Source: GCA-2733415 sp049614485 (GTDB lineage Bacteria; Bacteroidota; Bacteroidia; Flavobacteriales; Flavobacteriaceae). Taken from it: a stretch of 64,000 bases of DNA. Shown piece after piece: positions 16,893 through 25,215 of this stretch (position 1 is the stretch's first letter; each line of letters opens with the position of its first letter). Both the position numbers and the translations under genes were made by a program. The notes below the pieces were generated by a model that did no database searches, was not told the DNA's origin, and saw nothing but the letters and a program-made list of their open reading frames with translations. The DNA is taken from assembly GCA_049614485.1 (NCBI GenBank), contig JBMZDR010000005.1, forward strand, positions 52,290 through 116,289. The letters are read 5' to 3'.

Positions 16893-17678
16893 ATGGGATT
16901 TGCAAAATTTGTTGGTGCAGGATTAGGTTGGACTGTTGGTGGTCCGATTGGTGGCATGCTAGGTTTTGCTTTCGGAAGTTTGATAGATGGTTTTCATCAA
17001 GCTGACGCTAAACAATTTGAAAAAGAAAAAGCTGAAAAACGTCAAAACACCGCACCAGGAGATTTTGAAATTAGCTTGCTTATTTTATCTGCCTTAGTTA
17101 TTAAAGCCGACAATAAAATTGATCAGCGCGAATTGGATTATGTGCGCACCCATTTTGTAAGTCTTTTCGGAAAAGCGCGTGCTAATAATGCCTTTAAAGT
17201 ATTTAATGAAATCATAAAGAATGATTCCGTGTCTACACGACGAGTTTGCATGCAAATTCAACAACACATGGATCATCCGTCCCGTTTGCAACTGCTCCAT
17301 TATTTATTTGGTATTGCTGCTTCTGATGGTTACGTGGGCATGCAAGAAATTACTGAACTAAGAAAAATTGCTGGTTATTTACGTATCAGCAGACGAGATT
17401 ATGATGCTATTGAAGCTATGTTTTCTGGCTACAACCAACGCTCTAGTCATCAAAAAGCTAATTTTAATGGCTATAGTTCCGAAAGTGCTTATAAGATTTT
17501 AAATGTGGATAAATCGGCTACAAATGATGACATCAAAAAAGCCTATAGAAAAATGGCTAAAAAACATCATCCCGATAAAATTCAACATTTAGGAGATACC
17601 CATGCCAAAGCTGCTGAAGAAAAATTCAAAAAAATTAAAGATGCCTACGAACAGCTGCAAACTGAAAGAAATTTTTAA
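16893..17678 (+). CDS. TerB and DnaJ domain protein (DjlA-like co-chaperone)
   Basis: A 261-residue protein with a glycine-rich hydrophobic N-terminus (MGFAKFVGAGLGWTVGGPIG) that probably inserts in or rests on the membrane. A TerB domain follows (about 55-165, EISLLILSALVIKADNKID), then a C-terminal J-domain (about 197-261) with the HPD tripeptide in KKHHPDKIQ. This is the architecture of DjlA, which recruits DnaK at the inner membrane. A TTG 21 bases upstream lies inside the promoter and is rejected as the start. Confidence 0.88.
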   Translation: MGFAKFVGAGLGWTVGGPIGGMLGFAFGSLIDGFHQADAKQFEKEKAEKRQNTAPGDFEISLLILSALVIKADNKIDQRELDYVRTHFVSLFGKARANNAFKVFNEIIKNDSVSTRRVCMQIQQHMDHPSRLQLLHYLFGIAASDGYVGMQEITELRKIAGYLRISRRDYDAIEAMFSGYNQRSSHQKANFNGYSSESAYKILNVDKSATNDDIKKAYRKMAKKHHPDKIQHLGDTHAKAAEEKFKKIKDAYEQLQTERNF

Positions 17679-17696
17679 GTTTTGTCATGCTAAAAC

Positions 17697-17725
17697 AAAA
17701 CCCTATTTTTAGGGTTTAAATTTTT
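17697..17725 (+). terminator. Short hairpin terminator after DnaJ/TerB gene
   Basis: AAACCCTA-ttttt-TAGGGTTT followed by AAATTTTTAT. The stem is only 8 bp and the T-run is interrupted, so termination may be partial and some transcripts may continue into the flippase gene. Confidence 0.5.
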
Positions 17726-17733
17726 ATAGACCA

Positions 17734-19167
17734 TTGAGCGTATTACAACGTTTTTTTAAAGACACTATCATTTACGGTTTGGCAATTGTTTTGCCAAGGC
17801 TCATCAACTTTTTATTAACAAGGTTGTATACAGATGTGCTCCCAAATGAAAGTTTCTCTACAAACACCGTTTTTTATGTGTACGCGGCGTTTTTTAATGT
17901 AATATTCACTTACGGAATGGAAACCGCTTTTTTTAGGTTTTTTAGTAAATATAACAACAAAAACAGCGTATTGTCTACGGCATTAATTACGGTATCTACC
18001 TCTACGTTTTTAATCGGAATTCTATTATTCTTGTGTGATCATCAACTGGCAAACTTCATGTCAATTGATTTACTCTCATACAGAATATTGATTAGCATCA
18101 CATTACTTGAAACCCTTATTGTCATTCCGTTTGCTTATTTACGGGTTACAGGAAGACCAATCAGGTTTGCCATTATTAAACTGACTAATGTATTTATAAT
18201 TGTTGGACTTAACATCTTGTTTTTATCAAAGAACTACCAATCTGAAACATTGCGAAATTTCTTTAATGTAGACAACGACGTCATTTATATTTTCATTGCT
18301 AATTTAATTGCTAGCATCTGTATTTTAGTACTCATGTTGCCTTACTTTTTCAAAACAAAGTTACAGTTTGACTTTATAGTTTTAAAAGGTTTATTACGTT
18401 ACGGATGGCCAATTATGGTTGCTGGTGTTGCTTTTGTGATTAATGAAAATTTCGACAAATGGTTTTTAGATGATCAAGATAAATTTGTAAATGGCGCCTA
18501 CAGTGCGTGCTATAAAATTGCCGTATTTATGACGCTTTTTGTCACAGCTTTTAAAATGGGTGCAGAGCCTTTTTTCTTCAACCATGCCAAGTCTGAAAAC
18601 GCCAAAGAAAACTACGCGACCATCTTAAAATATTTCACCATTGTTGGCGCAATCGGGTTGTTAACGATCACAGTTTATATTGATATCATAAAAGATCTCA
18701 TCATTAAAAACGACAGTTATTTATTGGCCTTAGATATTGTGCCAATTATTCTTCTGGCAAACTTGTGTTTAGGCATTTACCACAACTTATCTATTTGGTA
18801 TAAACTGACAGATAAAACCAGATACGGTATGTATATTTCCATATTTGGAGCAGTAATAACCATAAGTATTATATTAGCGTTCACACCAACTTATGGCTTT
18901 ATAGCTTGTGCCTATGCTACCTTATGCGCCTATGGAAGTATGATGCTCATCTCTTACTTTTTAGGACGACAACACTATCCAGTACCCTATCAAATAAAAC
19001 GCATTGGATTGTATTTAGGCGTGGCTTCAGTATTCTCATTTTTAGCATTCTATCAATTTGACCAAAATATATATATAGGAACATTATTTTTAATCGTATT
19101 TTTAAGTCTTGTTGTCTTTTTAGAGAAAACAGAACTGAAACACTTATTGAAACAGACATCATTATGA
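17734..19167 (+). CDS. Polysaccharide/oligosaccharide flippase-family membrane protein
   Basis: A 477-residue integral membrane protein with about 14 predicted helices and the Wzx/MATE-type opening IIYGLAIVLPRLINFLLTRLYTDVL. Members flip lipid-linked glycans across the inner membrane; the exact cargo is unknown. No in-frame ATG exists near the 5' end, and TTG at 17734 gives the sensible start MSVLQRFFKDT. Its stop overlaps the dut ATG by 4 bases, so it heads a run with dut and the nucleotidyltransferase, which points to a cell-envelope glycan role. Confidence 0.85.
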   Translation: MSVLQRFFKDTIIYGLAIVLPRLINFLLTRLYTDVLPNESFSTNTVFYVYAAFFNVIFTYGMETAFFRFFSKYNNKNSVLSTALITVSTSTFLIGILLFLCDHQLANFMSIDLLSYRILISITLLETLIVIPFAYLRVTGRPIRFAIIKLTNVFIIVGLNILFLSKNYQSETLRNFFNVDNDVIYIFIANLIASICILVLMLPYFFKTKLQFDFIVLKGLLRYGWPIMVAGVAFVINENFDKWFLDDQDKFVNGAYSACYKIAVFMTLFVTAFKMGAEPFFFNHAKSENAKENYATILKYFTIVGAIGLLTITVYIDIIKDLIIKNDSYLLALDIVPIILLANLCLGIYHNLSIWYKLTDKTRYGMYISIFGAVITISIILAFTPTYGFIACAYATLCAYGSMMLISYFLGRQHYPVPYQIKRIGLYLGVASVFSFLAFYQFDQNIYIGTLFLIVFLSLVVFLEKTELKHLLKQTSL

Positions 19168-19598
19168 CCATAAACATCATTAATAAATCGGCACACACTT
19201 TACCACATTATGAAACTATTGCTTCTGCGGGAATGGATTTACGTGCCAATTTAACAACACCAATTACATTAAAACCATTAGAACGAACCATCGTAAAAAC
19301 AGGTTTATTTATAGAATTACCTATAGGCTATGAAGCACAAGTGCGTCCAAGAAGCGGTTTAGCAGCCAAAAAAGGAATTACCGTTTTAAATGCTCCAGGA
19401 ACTGTAGATGCAGATTACAGAGGGGAAATTGGCGTGATATTAGTTAACTTATCAAATGAAGATTTTACTATTGAAAACGGCGAACGTGTCGCGCAATTAA
19501 TCATTGCAAAACACGAACGTGCAGAATGGATTGAAGTGCAAGAACTCTCTGAAACCGCAAGAGGTGAAGGTGGCTTTGGAAGCACTGGCGTAAAATAA
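19164..19598 (+). CDS. dut: Deoxyuridine 5'-triphosphate nucleotidohydrolase (dUTPase)
   Basis: A 144-residue trimeric dUTPase that removes dUTP and supplies dUMP. All five family motifs are visible: AGMDLRAN, RPRSGLAAKKG, GTVDADYRGEIGVILVN, ERVAQLII and the C-terminal RGEGGFGSTG. ATG 19164 overlaps the flippase stop (ATGA), which indicates coupled translation. Confidence 0.97.
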   Translation: MTINIINKSAHTLPHYETIASAGMDLRANLTTPITLKPLERTIVKTGLFIELPIGYEAQVRPRSGLAAKKGITVLNAPGTVDADYRGEIGVILVNLSNEDFTIENGERVAQLIIAKHERAEWIEVQELSETARGEGGFGSTGVK

Positions 19599-19638
19599 AT
19601 ATTAAACTAAAAAACAACCGTTTTAACGGACATCACAT

Positions 19639-20655
19639 ATGAAAATAATAGTACCAATGGCGGGAAGAGGTTCTCGCTTAAGACCACACAGTTTAACAGT
19701 ACCAAAACCATTAATCCCAATTGCTGGGACACCAATTGTACACCGGTTAGTTGCTGATATTGCAAAAATATTAAATGAACCAATTGACGAAATAGCCTTT
19801 ATTTTAGGTGATCCAGCCTTTTTTGGAGATGATGTCGTTAAGAGTTTAACAGAACTCGCAACTGGTTTAGGCGCTAAAGCATCTATTTACCGTCAAGACC
19901 AACCTTTGGGTACGGGACACGCCATTATGTGTGCAGAACCTTCGTTATCTGGACCTGCTGTAATTGCTTATGCTGACACCTTAATTAGAGCATCTTTTAA
20001 TTTAGATCAGAATGCAGATGCGGTGATTTGGACTAAAGAAGTAGAACACCCAGAAGCTTACGGTGTTGTAAAATTAGATGCCAATAATGAAATTGTTGAG
20101 TTGGTTGAAAAACCTGAAACATTCGTCTCTAACCAAGCTGTAATTGGTATTTATTACTTTAAAGATGTGGCGGTTTTAAAAGATGAATTACAACATGTTT
20201 TAGATAACAATATTATCAACGGAGGGGAATATCAAATTAACGATGGTATTAAAGGCATGATGGCAAAAGGGAAAACTTTTGTTACCGGAACTGTTGATGA
20301 ATGGATGGATTGCGGAAATAAAGAAGTGGCTATTGATACGAATACCAGAATGTTAAACTTCTTGACCTCAGATGGTGAGAAATTAGTTTCTGATTCGTTT
20401 AAAAATGATAAGTCTACTATTATAGAACCATGTTTTATTGGCGACAATGTAGTGCTTAAAAACTGTACTGTTGGACCGAATGTATCTATAGGAAACAATA
20501 CTACTTTAGAAAACGTGACTATTAAAGATTCGTTAATTCAAACCAACTCTATCATTAAAAACGCTACTTTAGAACAAGCCATGATTGGTAACCACGTGAA
20601 ATATAACGGTGAGTTTACCAAAATTAGTATTGGTGATTATACTGTTGTAGAGTAA
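19639..20655 (+). CDS. Sugar-phosphate nucleotidyltransferase with left-handed beta-helix tail
   Basis: A 338-residue nucleotidyltransferase. The N-terminal GT-A domain has the nucleotide loop MAGRGSRLRPHSLTVPKPLIP (residues 7-27), the metal Asp in IAYADTLI, and VEKPETFVSNQAVIGIYYF. The C-terminal third (about 255-330) shows imperfect hexapeptide repeats (CFIGDNVVLKNCTVGPNVSIG) forming a left-handed beta-helix. It activates a sugar-1-phosphate with UTP, dTTP or another NTP; sugar and nucleotide cannot be fixed. It sits in the dut-flippase envelope cluster. Confidence 0.9.
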   Translation: MKIIVPMAGRGSRLRPHSLTVPKPLIPIAGTPIVHRLVADIAKILNEPIDEIAFILGDPAFFGDDVVKSLTELATGLGAKASIYRQDQPLGTGHAIMCAEPSLSGPAVIAYADTLIRASFNLDQNADAVIWTKEVEHPEAYGVVKLDANNEIVELVEKPETFVSNQAVIGIYYFKDVAVLKDELQHVLDNNIINGGEYQINDGIKGMMAKGKTFVTGTVDEWMDCGNKEVAIDTNTRMLNFLTSDGEKLVSDSFKNDKSTIIEPCFIGDNVVLKNCTVGPNVSIGNNTTLENVTIKDSLIQTNSIIKNATLEQAMIGNHVKYNGEFTKISIGDYTVVE

Positions 20656-20700
20656 TTAAACAACCTTAATAACCTGAGAAAAATTCGATACATATGCATC

Positions 20701-21987
20701 ATGTTGTGTTGTTTGACTTTTAGTCAAGCACAGGAAGAGCGTGAGGATGATTTAGGTGATGTTTCTGATGCTTTTCAAACCACTTTTTTTGAAGCTCTTC
20801 AACAAAAAGGAATTGAGAATTATGACAAAGCCATCAACTTACTACTTGAATGTAGAGAATTAGCACCAGAAAACGCATCAGTATATTTTGAGTTGGGTAA
20901 AAATTACTTTGAGTTAGATAAATTTCAGTTAGCAGAAGAATCATTACTTAACGCAAGCCTTTTAAAACCAAACAACCGTTGGATTTTAGAGGAATTATAT
21001 CATCTGTACAGTTATCAAAAAAAGAAATCGGAAACTATTGGGATTCTCATTCAACTGAACGCTATTACAAATACCTATTCTAATGAGTTGATAAACTCTT
21101 ATTATCAAAATAGCCAATACAATAAGGCTATAGCGCTTATTGATCAGTTAGACCATAAGTTTGGGACGGATAAAATAAGAGAGCAATTGCGCTATACTAT
21201 TTATGAACACACCAATAATCATAAAGCACAAATTAGCTATATTGAACAAAACATTGCGAAAGCCACAGAAACAGATTATGTCAAACTAATTTATGCCTAT
21301 ATCAGGCTTAAAAAATTGAACGAAAGCTTTAATACAGCACAACGTTTTGCAAAAGCTTACCCAAAATCAGACACGCCGTATTTGTCGTTATACAAGTTTT
21401 ACATCTCTAAAAACAATACCGATAAAGCTATTGAAGCTATGACAGTAGTTTTAAGTAGTGATACCATTAATGATGAGCATAAGTATAAATTATTAAATGA
21501 TTTTTTATCATATACAGAAAATCATTTGAATTTTTTACCCGAGTTAGAAAAGGCTACAAAACTATATTCAAATACAGCAATAAATAGCAGAATGGCCTTA
21601 TTATACAAAAAAAACGACACCGGAAAAGCGGCTGATTATGTAGCGCTTGCCACTGAAAGTTCGTCAAACAGTTATAATGATTTAAAACTCATAGGACGCT
21701 TGTTGCTTGAAGAAAAAAGGTATGATGATCTTATAAAAAATAGTCTTAAAGCTTTGGAGTTATACCCTGCGCAACCAATATTTTATTTGCAACTAGCACA
21801 GGCTTATAATTATAATAATTACCCACAAAAAGCGTTGGAAAGTTTAGAGTTTGGTATCGATTATTTAATTGACAACCCAAACATGGAACGGGATTTTTAT
21901 ACAGAATTTGCTAAAACATACCACTTATTAAACGACCCTAAAAACGAACAAATATTTTTACAGAAAGCCAAAGATCTAAAAAGTTAA
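20701..21987 (+). CDS. Tetratricopeptide repeat protein, exported
   Basis: A protein of at least 428 residues with tandem TPR motifs (for example YDKAINLLLECRELAPENASVYFELGKNYFEL, then NNRWILEELYHLY). It has a truncated-looking signal peptide, MLCCLTFSQAQ. The reading frame is open upstream to the preceding gene's stop. A CTG at 20674 would give RKIRYICIMLCCLTFSQAQ, a far better signal peptide, so the true start may be non-ATG; ATG 20701 is given as the conservative choice. It lies 1 base before a DUF4292 lipoprotein gene. TPR proteins scaffold envelope complexes; no specific partner is known. Confidence 0.85.
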   Translation: MLCCLTFSQAQEEREDDLGDVSDAFQTTFFEALQQKGIENYDKAINLLLECRELAPENASVYFELGKNYFELDKFQLAEESLLNASLLKPNNRWILEELYHLYSYQKKKSETIGILIQLNAITNTYSNELINSYYQNSQYNKAIALIDQLDHKFGTDKIREQLRYTIYEHTNNHKAQISYIEQNIAKATETDYVKLIYAYIRLKKLNESFNTAQRFAKAYPKSDTPYLSLYKFYISKNNTDKAIEAMTVVLSSDTINDEHKYKLLNDFLSYTENHLNFLPELEKATKLYSNTAINSRMALLYKKNDTGKAADYVALATESSSNSYNDLKLIGRLLLEEKRYDDLIKNSLKALELYPAQPIFYLQLAQAYNYNNYPQKALESLEFGIDYLIDNPNMERDFYTEFAKTYHLLNDPKNEQIFLQKAKDLKS

Positions 21988-21988
21988 T

Positions 21989-22768
21989 ATGATAAAACCC
22001 CTCTATTATATAGCGTTAATAAGCGTGCTACTTATAAGCTGTAAAGCCGCAAAGAGTGTGAAAGATACTGGTGCAACTACACCACTATCTACTACAGAAA
22101 TTATAACAACGCATCAATCAAAAAAACTGACCATATCTACATTAAAAGCAGCACCAAGCATCAGCTTAAAAACTGCTGATAACGAAGAAAAGTATACGGC
22201 TAGTTTACGCATTAAAAAAGATGAAAAAATATGGTTGAGTATTGGTAAGATGGGAATTCCTGGTGCTAAATTATTAATCACGCCTACAAAAGTGCAATAT
22301 TACAATAAAATTGACCACACGTATTTTGATGGTGATTACGCAATTATCAATTCATGGTTAGGCACAGATTTAAATTTTACTCAACTGCAGGCTGTGTTAA
22401 TTGGAGAGTCAATGTTTACGCTTGAACCTACACAATATGATTCGGAAGTTTTAAATGATGGTTATTTGTTAAAACCTGAAATGCAAAACCCTTTAATAGA
22501 ACACTACATAACCATAAACCCAAGTAATTTTAAATTAAAAACTCAAGAAATTTCACAACCAAAGGAACTTCGAATTTTTACTGTGGATTATTACAGCTAT
22601 CAAAACGTTTCCGAACAATTAGTGCCGCTATTAATCAATATGACTATGGTAGAAAATACTTCCGAAACACAAATTGATATTACGTATAGAAATGTATCTT
22701 TGAATCAAGAATTACGCTTTCCGTTTAAAATACCAAGTAACTATAAAGAAATTCAGATTGAAAAATAG
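21989..22768 (+). CDS. DUF4292 lipoprotein
   Basis: A 259-residue lipoprotein (signal peptide ending LLISC, then KAAKSVKDTG) of the Bacteroidota DUF4292 family. The beta-rich body includes YTASLRIKKDEKIWLSIGKMGIPGAKLLITPTKV, which recalls the LolA/LolB lipoprotein-carrier fold. It is always seen next to the EnvC-like gene in relatives, and here overlaps it by 11 bases. A role in outer-membrane lipoprotein or envelope handling is inference. Confidence 0.85.
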   Translation: MIKPLYYIALISVLLISCKAAKSVKDTGATTPLSTTEIITTHQSKKLTISTLKAAPSISLKTADNEEKYTASLRIKKDEKIWLSIGKMGIPGAKLLITPTKVQYYNKIDHTYFDGDYAIINSWLGTDLNFTQLQAVLIGESMFTLEPTQYDSEVLNDGYLLKPEMQNPLIEHYITINPSNFKLKTQEISQPKELRIFTVDYYSYQNVSEQLVPLLINMTMVENTSETQIDITYRNVSLNQELRFPFKIPSNYKEIQIEK

Positions 22769-23984
22769 ATCCTTACGCCATTTAGTTTTAGTTATATTAC
22801 TATCGTTAACAGCGGTAACATCTGTTGTTGGGCAATCAAAAAAACAGCGTCAGTTAGAAAGTCAACGTAAAACTATTTTAAAAGAAATTCAGCAAATAAA
22901 CAGTTTGTTGGCGGAGGCAAAATCTGAAGAAACCTCGTTATTAACAAAAATTGAAGATGTTAATTTAAAGATTAAGGTTCGTAAAAATTTAATCCAAATC
23001 ACCAACCAACAAGCCAACTTACTCACTCGTGAAATAAAAACAAATAGTGAGAAAATTAAAGCTTTAGAACATGATTTAACGGCGCGTAAAAAGGATTATG
23101 CGGCTATGGTGGTAAAATCATATAAAAACAAAGCTACGCAGAGTAAATTGCTATTTCTATTGTCTTCAAATGATTTCTTACAAGCCTATAAAAGGTACAA
23201 CTACATGAAGCAATACAAACGCTATCAAAAAAATCAGGCGGATTCTATTGTTTCAAAAACAGAAAAATTAATTGATTTAAACGACGCTTTATTACTTCAG
23301 AAAGAAGATAAAACACGTTTGATAGCCGAGAATAAAAAAGCGCAAGCAGAATTACAAGCTGAAAAAAACAAACAGCAAACCCTAATTGCAACGCTTAAAA
23401 AGGACGAGTCAAAATACAAAAAAGCTATTGCTGACAAGCAAAAAGAAAGCAATAGAATTGAGCGTAAAATTGAAAAATTAATTAGAGATGCTATTGCTGC
23501 AGCTAACAAAAAAGCAAAGAAAACATCATCTTCAAAAACACTTAGTTTAACGCCTGAGGCTAAGGCTTTAGCTGCTAGTTTTAGTGCTAATAAAGGAAAA
23601 TTACCTTGGCCTGTTAGCACCGGTCGTGTTATACAAAAGTTTGGAAAACAACGCCATGCTACAATTCCTGGCATATATACTAACAGTAGTGGCGTGAAGG
23701 TTTTAACCTCTAAAAATAGTGATGTAAAATCAGTATTTAATGGTGTAGTAACAGATATTCAAGTTATAAAAGGCGCTAACCAATCTGTGTATATTCAACA
23801 TGGTAATTACTTTACAGTATATTCTAATTTAAAGCAATTGCGCGTTAAAAAGGGTGATAAAGTACTCACTGGTATGCCTATTGGAAAAATTGCTTCTAAC
23901 AACGAAGGAAAATCGGTGTTACGCTTTTTTATATTTAACAATAGTAACAAACAAAATCCCGCACATTGGATTTATAAGATGTAA
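22758..23984 (+). CDS. EnvC-like coiled-coil protein with degenerate M23 domain
   Basis: A 408-residue exported protein: signal peptide (RSLRHLVLVILLSLTAVTSVVG), a long coiled coil (about 27-255, rich in Lys/Glu/Gln with two helical stretches) and a C-terminal LytM/M23 domain (about 285-405). The catalytic M23 motifs are lost: the HxxxD region reads IPGIYTNSSGV and the HxH region reads VYSNLKQL. It should thus activate amidases in septal peptidoglycan splitting rather than cut the wall itself, as E. coli EnvC does. TTG 22758 is the only sensible start, and it overlaps the DUF4292 gene. Confidence 0.9.
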   Translation: MKNRSLRHLVLVILLSLTAVTSVVGQSKKQRQLESQRKTILKEIQQINSLLAEAKSEETSLLTKIEDVNLKIKVRKNLIQITNQQANLLTREIKTNSEKIKALEHDLTARKKDYAAMVVKSYKNKATQSKLLFLLSSNDFLQAYKRYNYMKQYKRYQKNQADSIVSKTEKLIDLNDALLLQKEDKTRLIAENKKAQAELQAEKNKQQTLIATLKKDESKYKKAIADKQKESNRIERKIEKLIRDAIAAANKKAKKTSSSKTLSLTPEAKALAASFSANKGKLPWPVSTGRVIQKFGKQRHATIPGIYTNSSGVKVLTSKNSDVKSVFNGVVTDIQVIKGANQSVYIQHGNYFTVYSNLKQLRVKKGDKVLTGMPIGKIASNNEGKSVLRFFIFNNSNKQNPAHWIYKM

Positions 23985-24005
23985 ATCACAATCGTGTTTA
24001 TTTAC

Positions 24006-24017
24006 TTGTTGCCAGTA
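24006..24017. repeat. Left arm of inverted repeat bounding a gene cassette-like unit
   Basis: TTGTTGCCAGTA here is the exact reverse complement of TACTGGCAACAA at 25107-25118 (12 of 12). It stands 22 bases downstream of the EnvC gene and 15 before the next ATG. Confidence 0.85.
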
Positions 24018-24031
24018 ATTCAGCCCTTGAG

Positions 24032-25102
24032 ATGAATATGAAACTTAACCCAATCAAAATATTACTTCTACTTTTCATTTCGAGTACATTTCTCTCTTGT
24101 CAGGGGCAAGTACAAACCAAGACAAAAACAACCAAAACCACAACCTCTAAGATCGGTCGATCAGTTTCACAATTTGACCAAACAATTACGAGCATATTTC
24201 AGGACTCAAGGAATAATTATTGGTTTGGTAGCAAAGGAGAAGGTCTTTTCTATTTTGATGGGAATTCTTTAACTCAAATCACGACAGAAAATGGATTAGT
24301 TGATAATCAAATCAGAGGTATTCAAGAAGACAAATCAGGAAATATATTTATTGAAACACCTAATGGAATTAGTAAATATGATGGCACAGTATTTACAACT
24401 TTAACGCCCATCGTTTCATCAAGTAACAAATGGAAATTAGAACCTAATGATTTATGGTTTGGTTACAACGCAAATGATTTATATCGTTATGATGGAGATT
24501 CTCTTTTTGAATTAAAACTACCACGTAAAGATTTAATGAAAGCGTTTAAAATTGATACGCTAACTGATCCGTTTAACACTAATAATCCTTACTCGGTTTA
24601 TGGAGTAGATAAAGACAAAGAAGGAAACATTTGGTTTGGAACATTTGTGGCTGGAGCTTTTCGATATGACGGAAAATCATTTTTATGGATTGATGAAAAA
24701 GAACTTTCTATTCTTCCTGGCAATATTGCCCCTGGCGTGCGTTCAATAATTCAAGATAAGGATGGATATTTTTGGCTAAGCAATTTTAGAAGCAAATATC
24801 TGATTGATACAAATGTATTTCAATACAAAAAATTAAAAGGAATTGAAAAAGATAAACCCAATTATTTCAACTCTGGCTTATCGGATAGTGAAGGCAATTT
24901 ATGGATGACATCATACGGGGGCGGAGTTTGGAAATATGATGGTCAAATGTTACACAATTTTAAAGTTAATAATGGAAAAGAAGAAGTTCTTCTAATTTCT
25001 ATTTATCAAGATAATGACGGAGTGCTATGGCTTGGTACGGATAATGATGGAGTATATAAGTACAATGGAGATACTTTTTCAAAGTTTGAACTAAAAGAAT
25101 AA
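24032..25102 (+). CDS. Lipoprotein with two-component-regulator-type propeller repeats (cassette gene)
   Basis: A 356-residue lipoprotein (signal peptide ending FLSC, then a Thr/Lys-rich linker). It has about six reg_prop repeats of the form D-x-x-G-x-(I/L)W-(F/L/M)-G-T-x-x-x-G-(V/L)-x-(K/R)-Y-(D/N)-G, for example NIWFGTFVAGAFRYDGKSF and VLWLGTDNDGVYKYNGDTF. Such repeats form propellers in hybrid two-component sensors, but here there is no membrane helix, kinase or regulator domain, so it is a free-standing binding protein. It is the only gene inside the inverted-repeat-bounded unit and interrupts an otherwise conserved envelope gene run. The ligand is unknown. Confidence 0.82.
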   Translation: MNMKLNPIKILLLLFISSTFLSCQGQVQTKTKTTKTTTSKIGRSVSQFDQTITSIFQDSRNNYWFGSKGEGLFYFDGNSLTQITTENGLVDNQIRGIQEDKSGNIFIETPNGISKYDGTVFTTLTPIVSSSNKWKLEPNDLWFGYNANDLYRYDGDSLFELKLPRKDLMKAFKIDTLTDPFNTNNPYSVYGVDKDKEGNIWFGTFVAGAFRYDGKSFLWIDEKELSILPGNIAPGVRSIIQDKDGYFWLSNFRSKYLIDTNVFQYKKLKGIEKDKPNYFNSGLSDSEGNLWMTSYGGGVWKYDGQMLHNFKVNNGKEEVLLISIYQDNDGVLWLGTDNDGVYKYNGDTFSKFELKE

Positions 25103-25106
25103 AAAC

Positions 25107-25170
25107 TACTGGCAACAATGTATATGAAATCATAGCACCCTTCGGGATGCTACGCTTCATATACTAAACG
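25107..25170 (+). repeat. attC-like imperfect palindrome closing the cassette-like unit
   Basis: After TACTGGCAACAA comes a strong hairpin: GTATATGAA (25120-25128) pairs with TTCATATAC (25156-25164). Inside, AGCACCC-ttcg-GGATGCT pairs with one mismatch, leaving a small internal loop (ATCAT/ACGC). TAAACG|TTATGG follows. The layout of an outer complementary core, a stem with unpaired bases and a short terminal loop resembles an integron attC site. It could also act as a terminator, though no T-run follows. Confidence 0.6.
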
Positions 25171-25215
25171 TTATGGATACCACGTAATTATTTTGGTATG
25201 AACTGGCTTATAAAT

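Larger units (their letters stand above)
24009..25170 (+). mobile_element. Putative integron-type gene cassette (single gene plus attC-like site)
   Basis: The unit begins with TTGCCAGTA and ends with TAAACG, and both junctions read G|TT (ACTTG|TTGCC and AAACG|TTATGG). Joining the ends would give AACG|TTGCCAGTA, the exact complement of the TACTGGCAAC near the 3' end. This recreates a complete folded recombination site of the R''-stem-R' kind. It holds one complete gene with its attC-like palindrome downstream, as in integron cassettes. No integrase is present in the window and the core does not match the classical GTTRRRY rule, so kinship with true integrons is inference. Confidence 0.5.

Noticed and set aside
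19600..19630. Short hairpin CCGTTttAACGG after dut
   Set aside because: Only 5 bp with no T-run; unlikely to terminate, and the next gene is probably cotranscribed.
23297..23674. 125-codon minus-strand frame with hydrophobic residues
   Set aside because: Antisense of the Lys/Ala-rich coiled coil of the EnvC-like protein; composition is a by-product.
25177..25198. 6-bp inverted repeat ATACCA/TGGTAT downstream of the thioesterase gene
   Set aside because: Short, with a long loop and no T-run; not enough for a terminator call.
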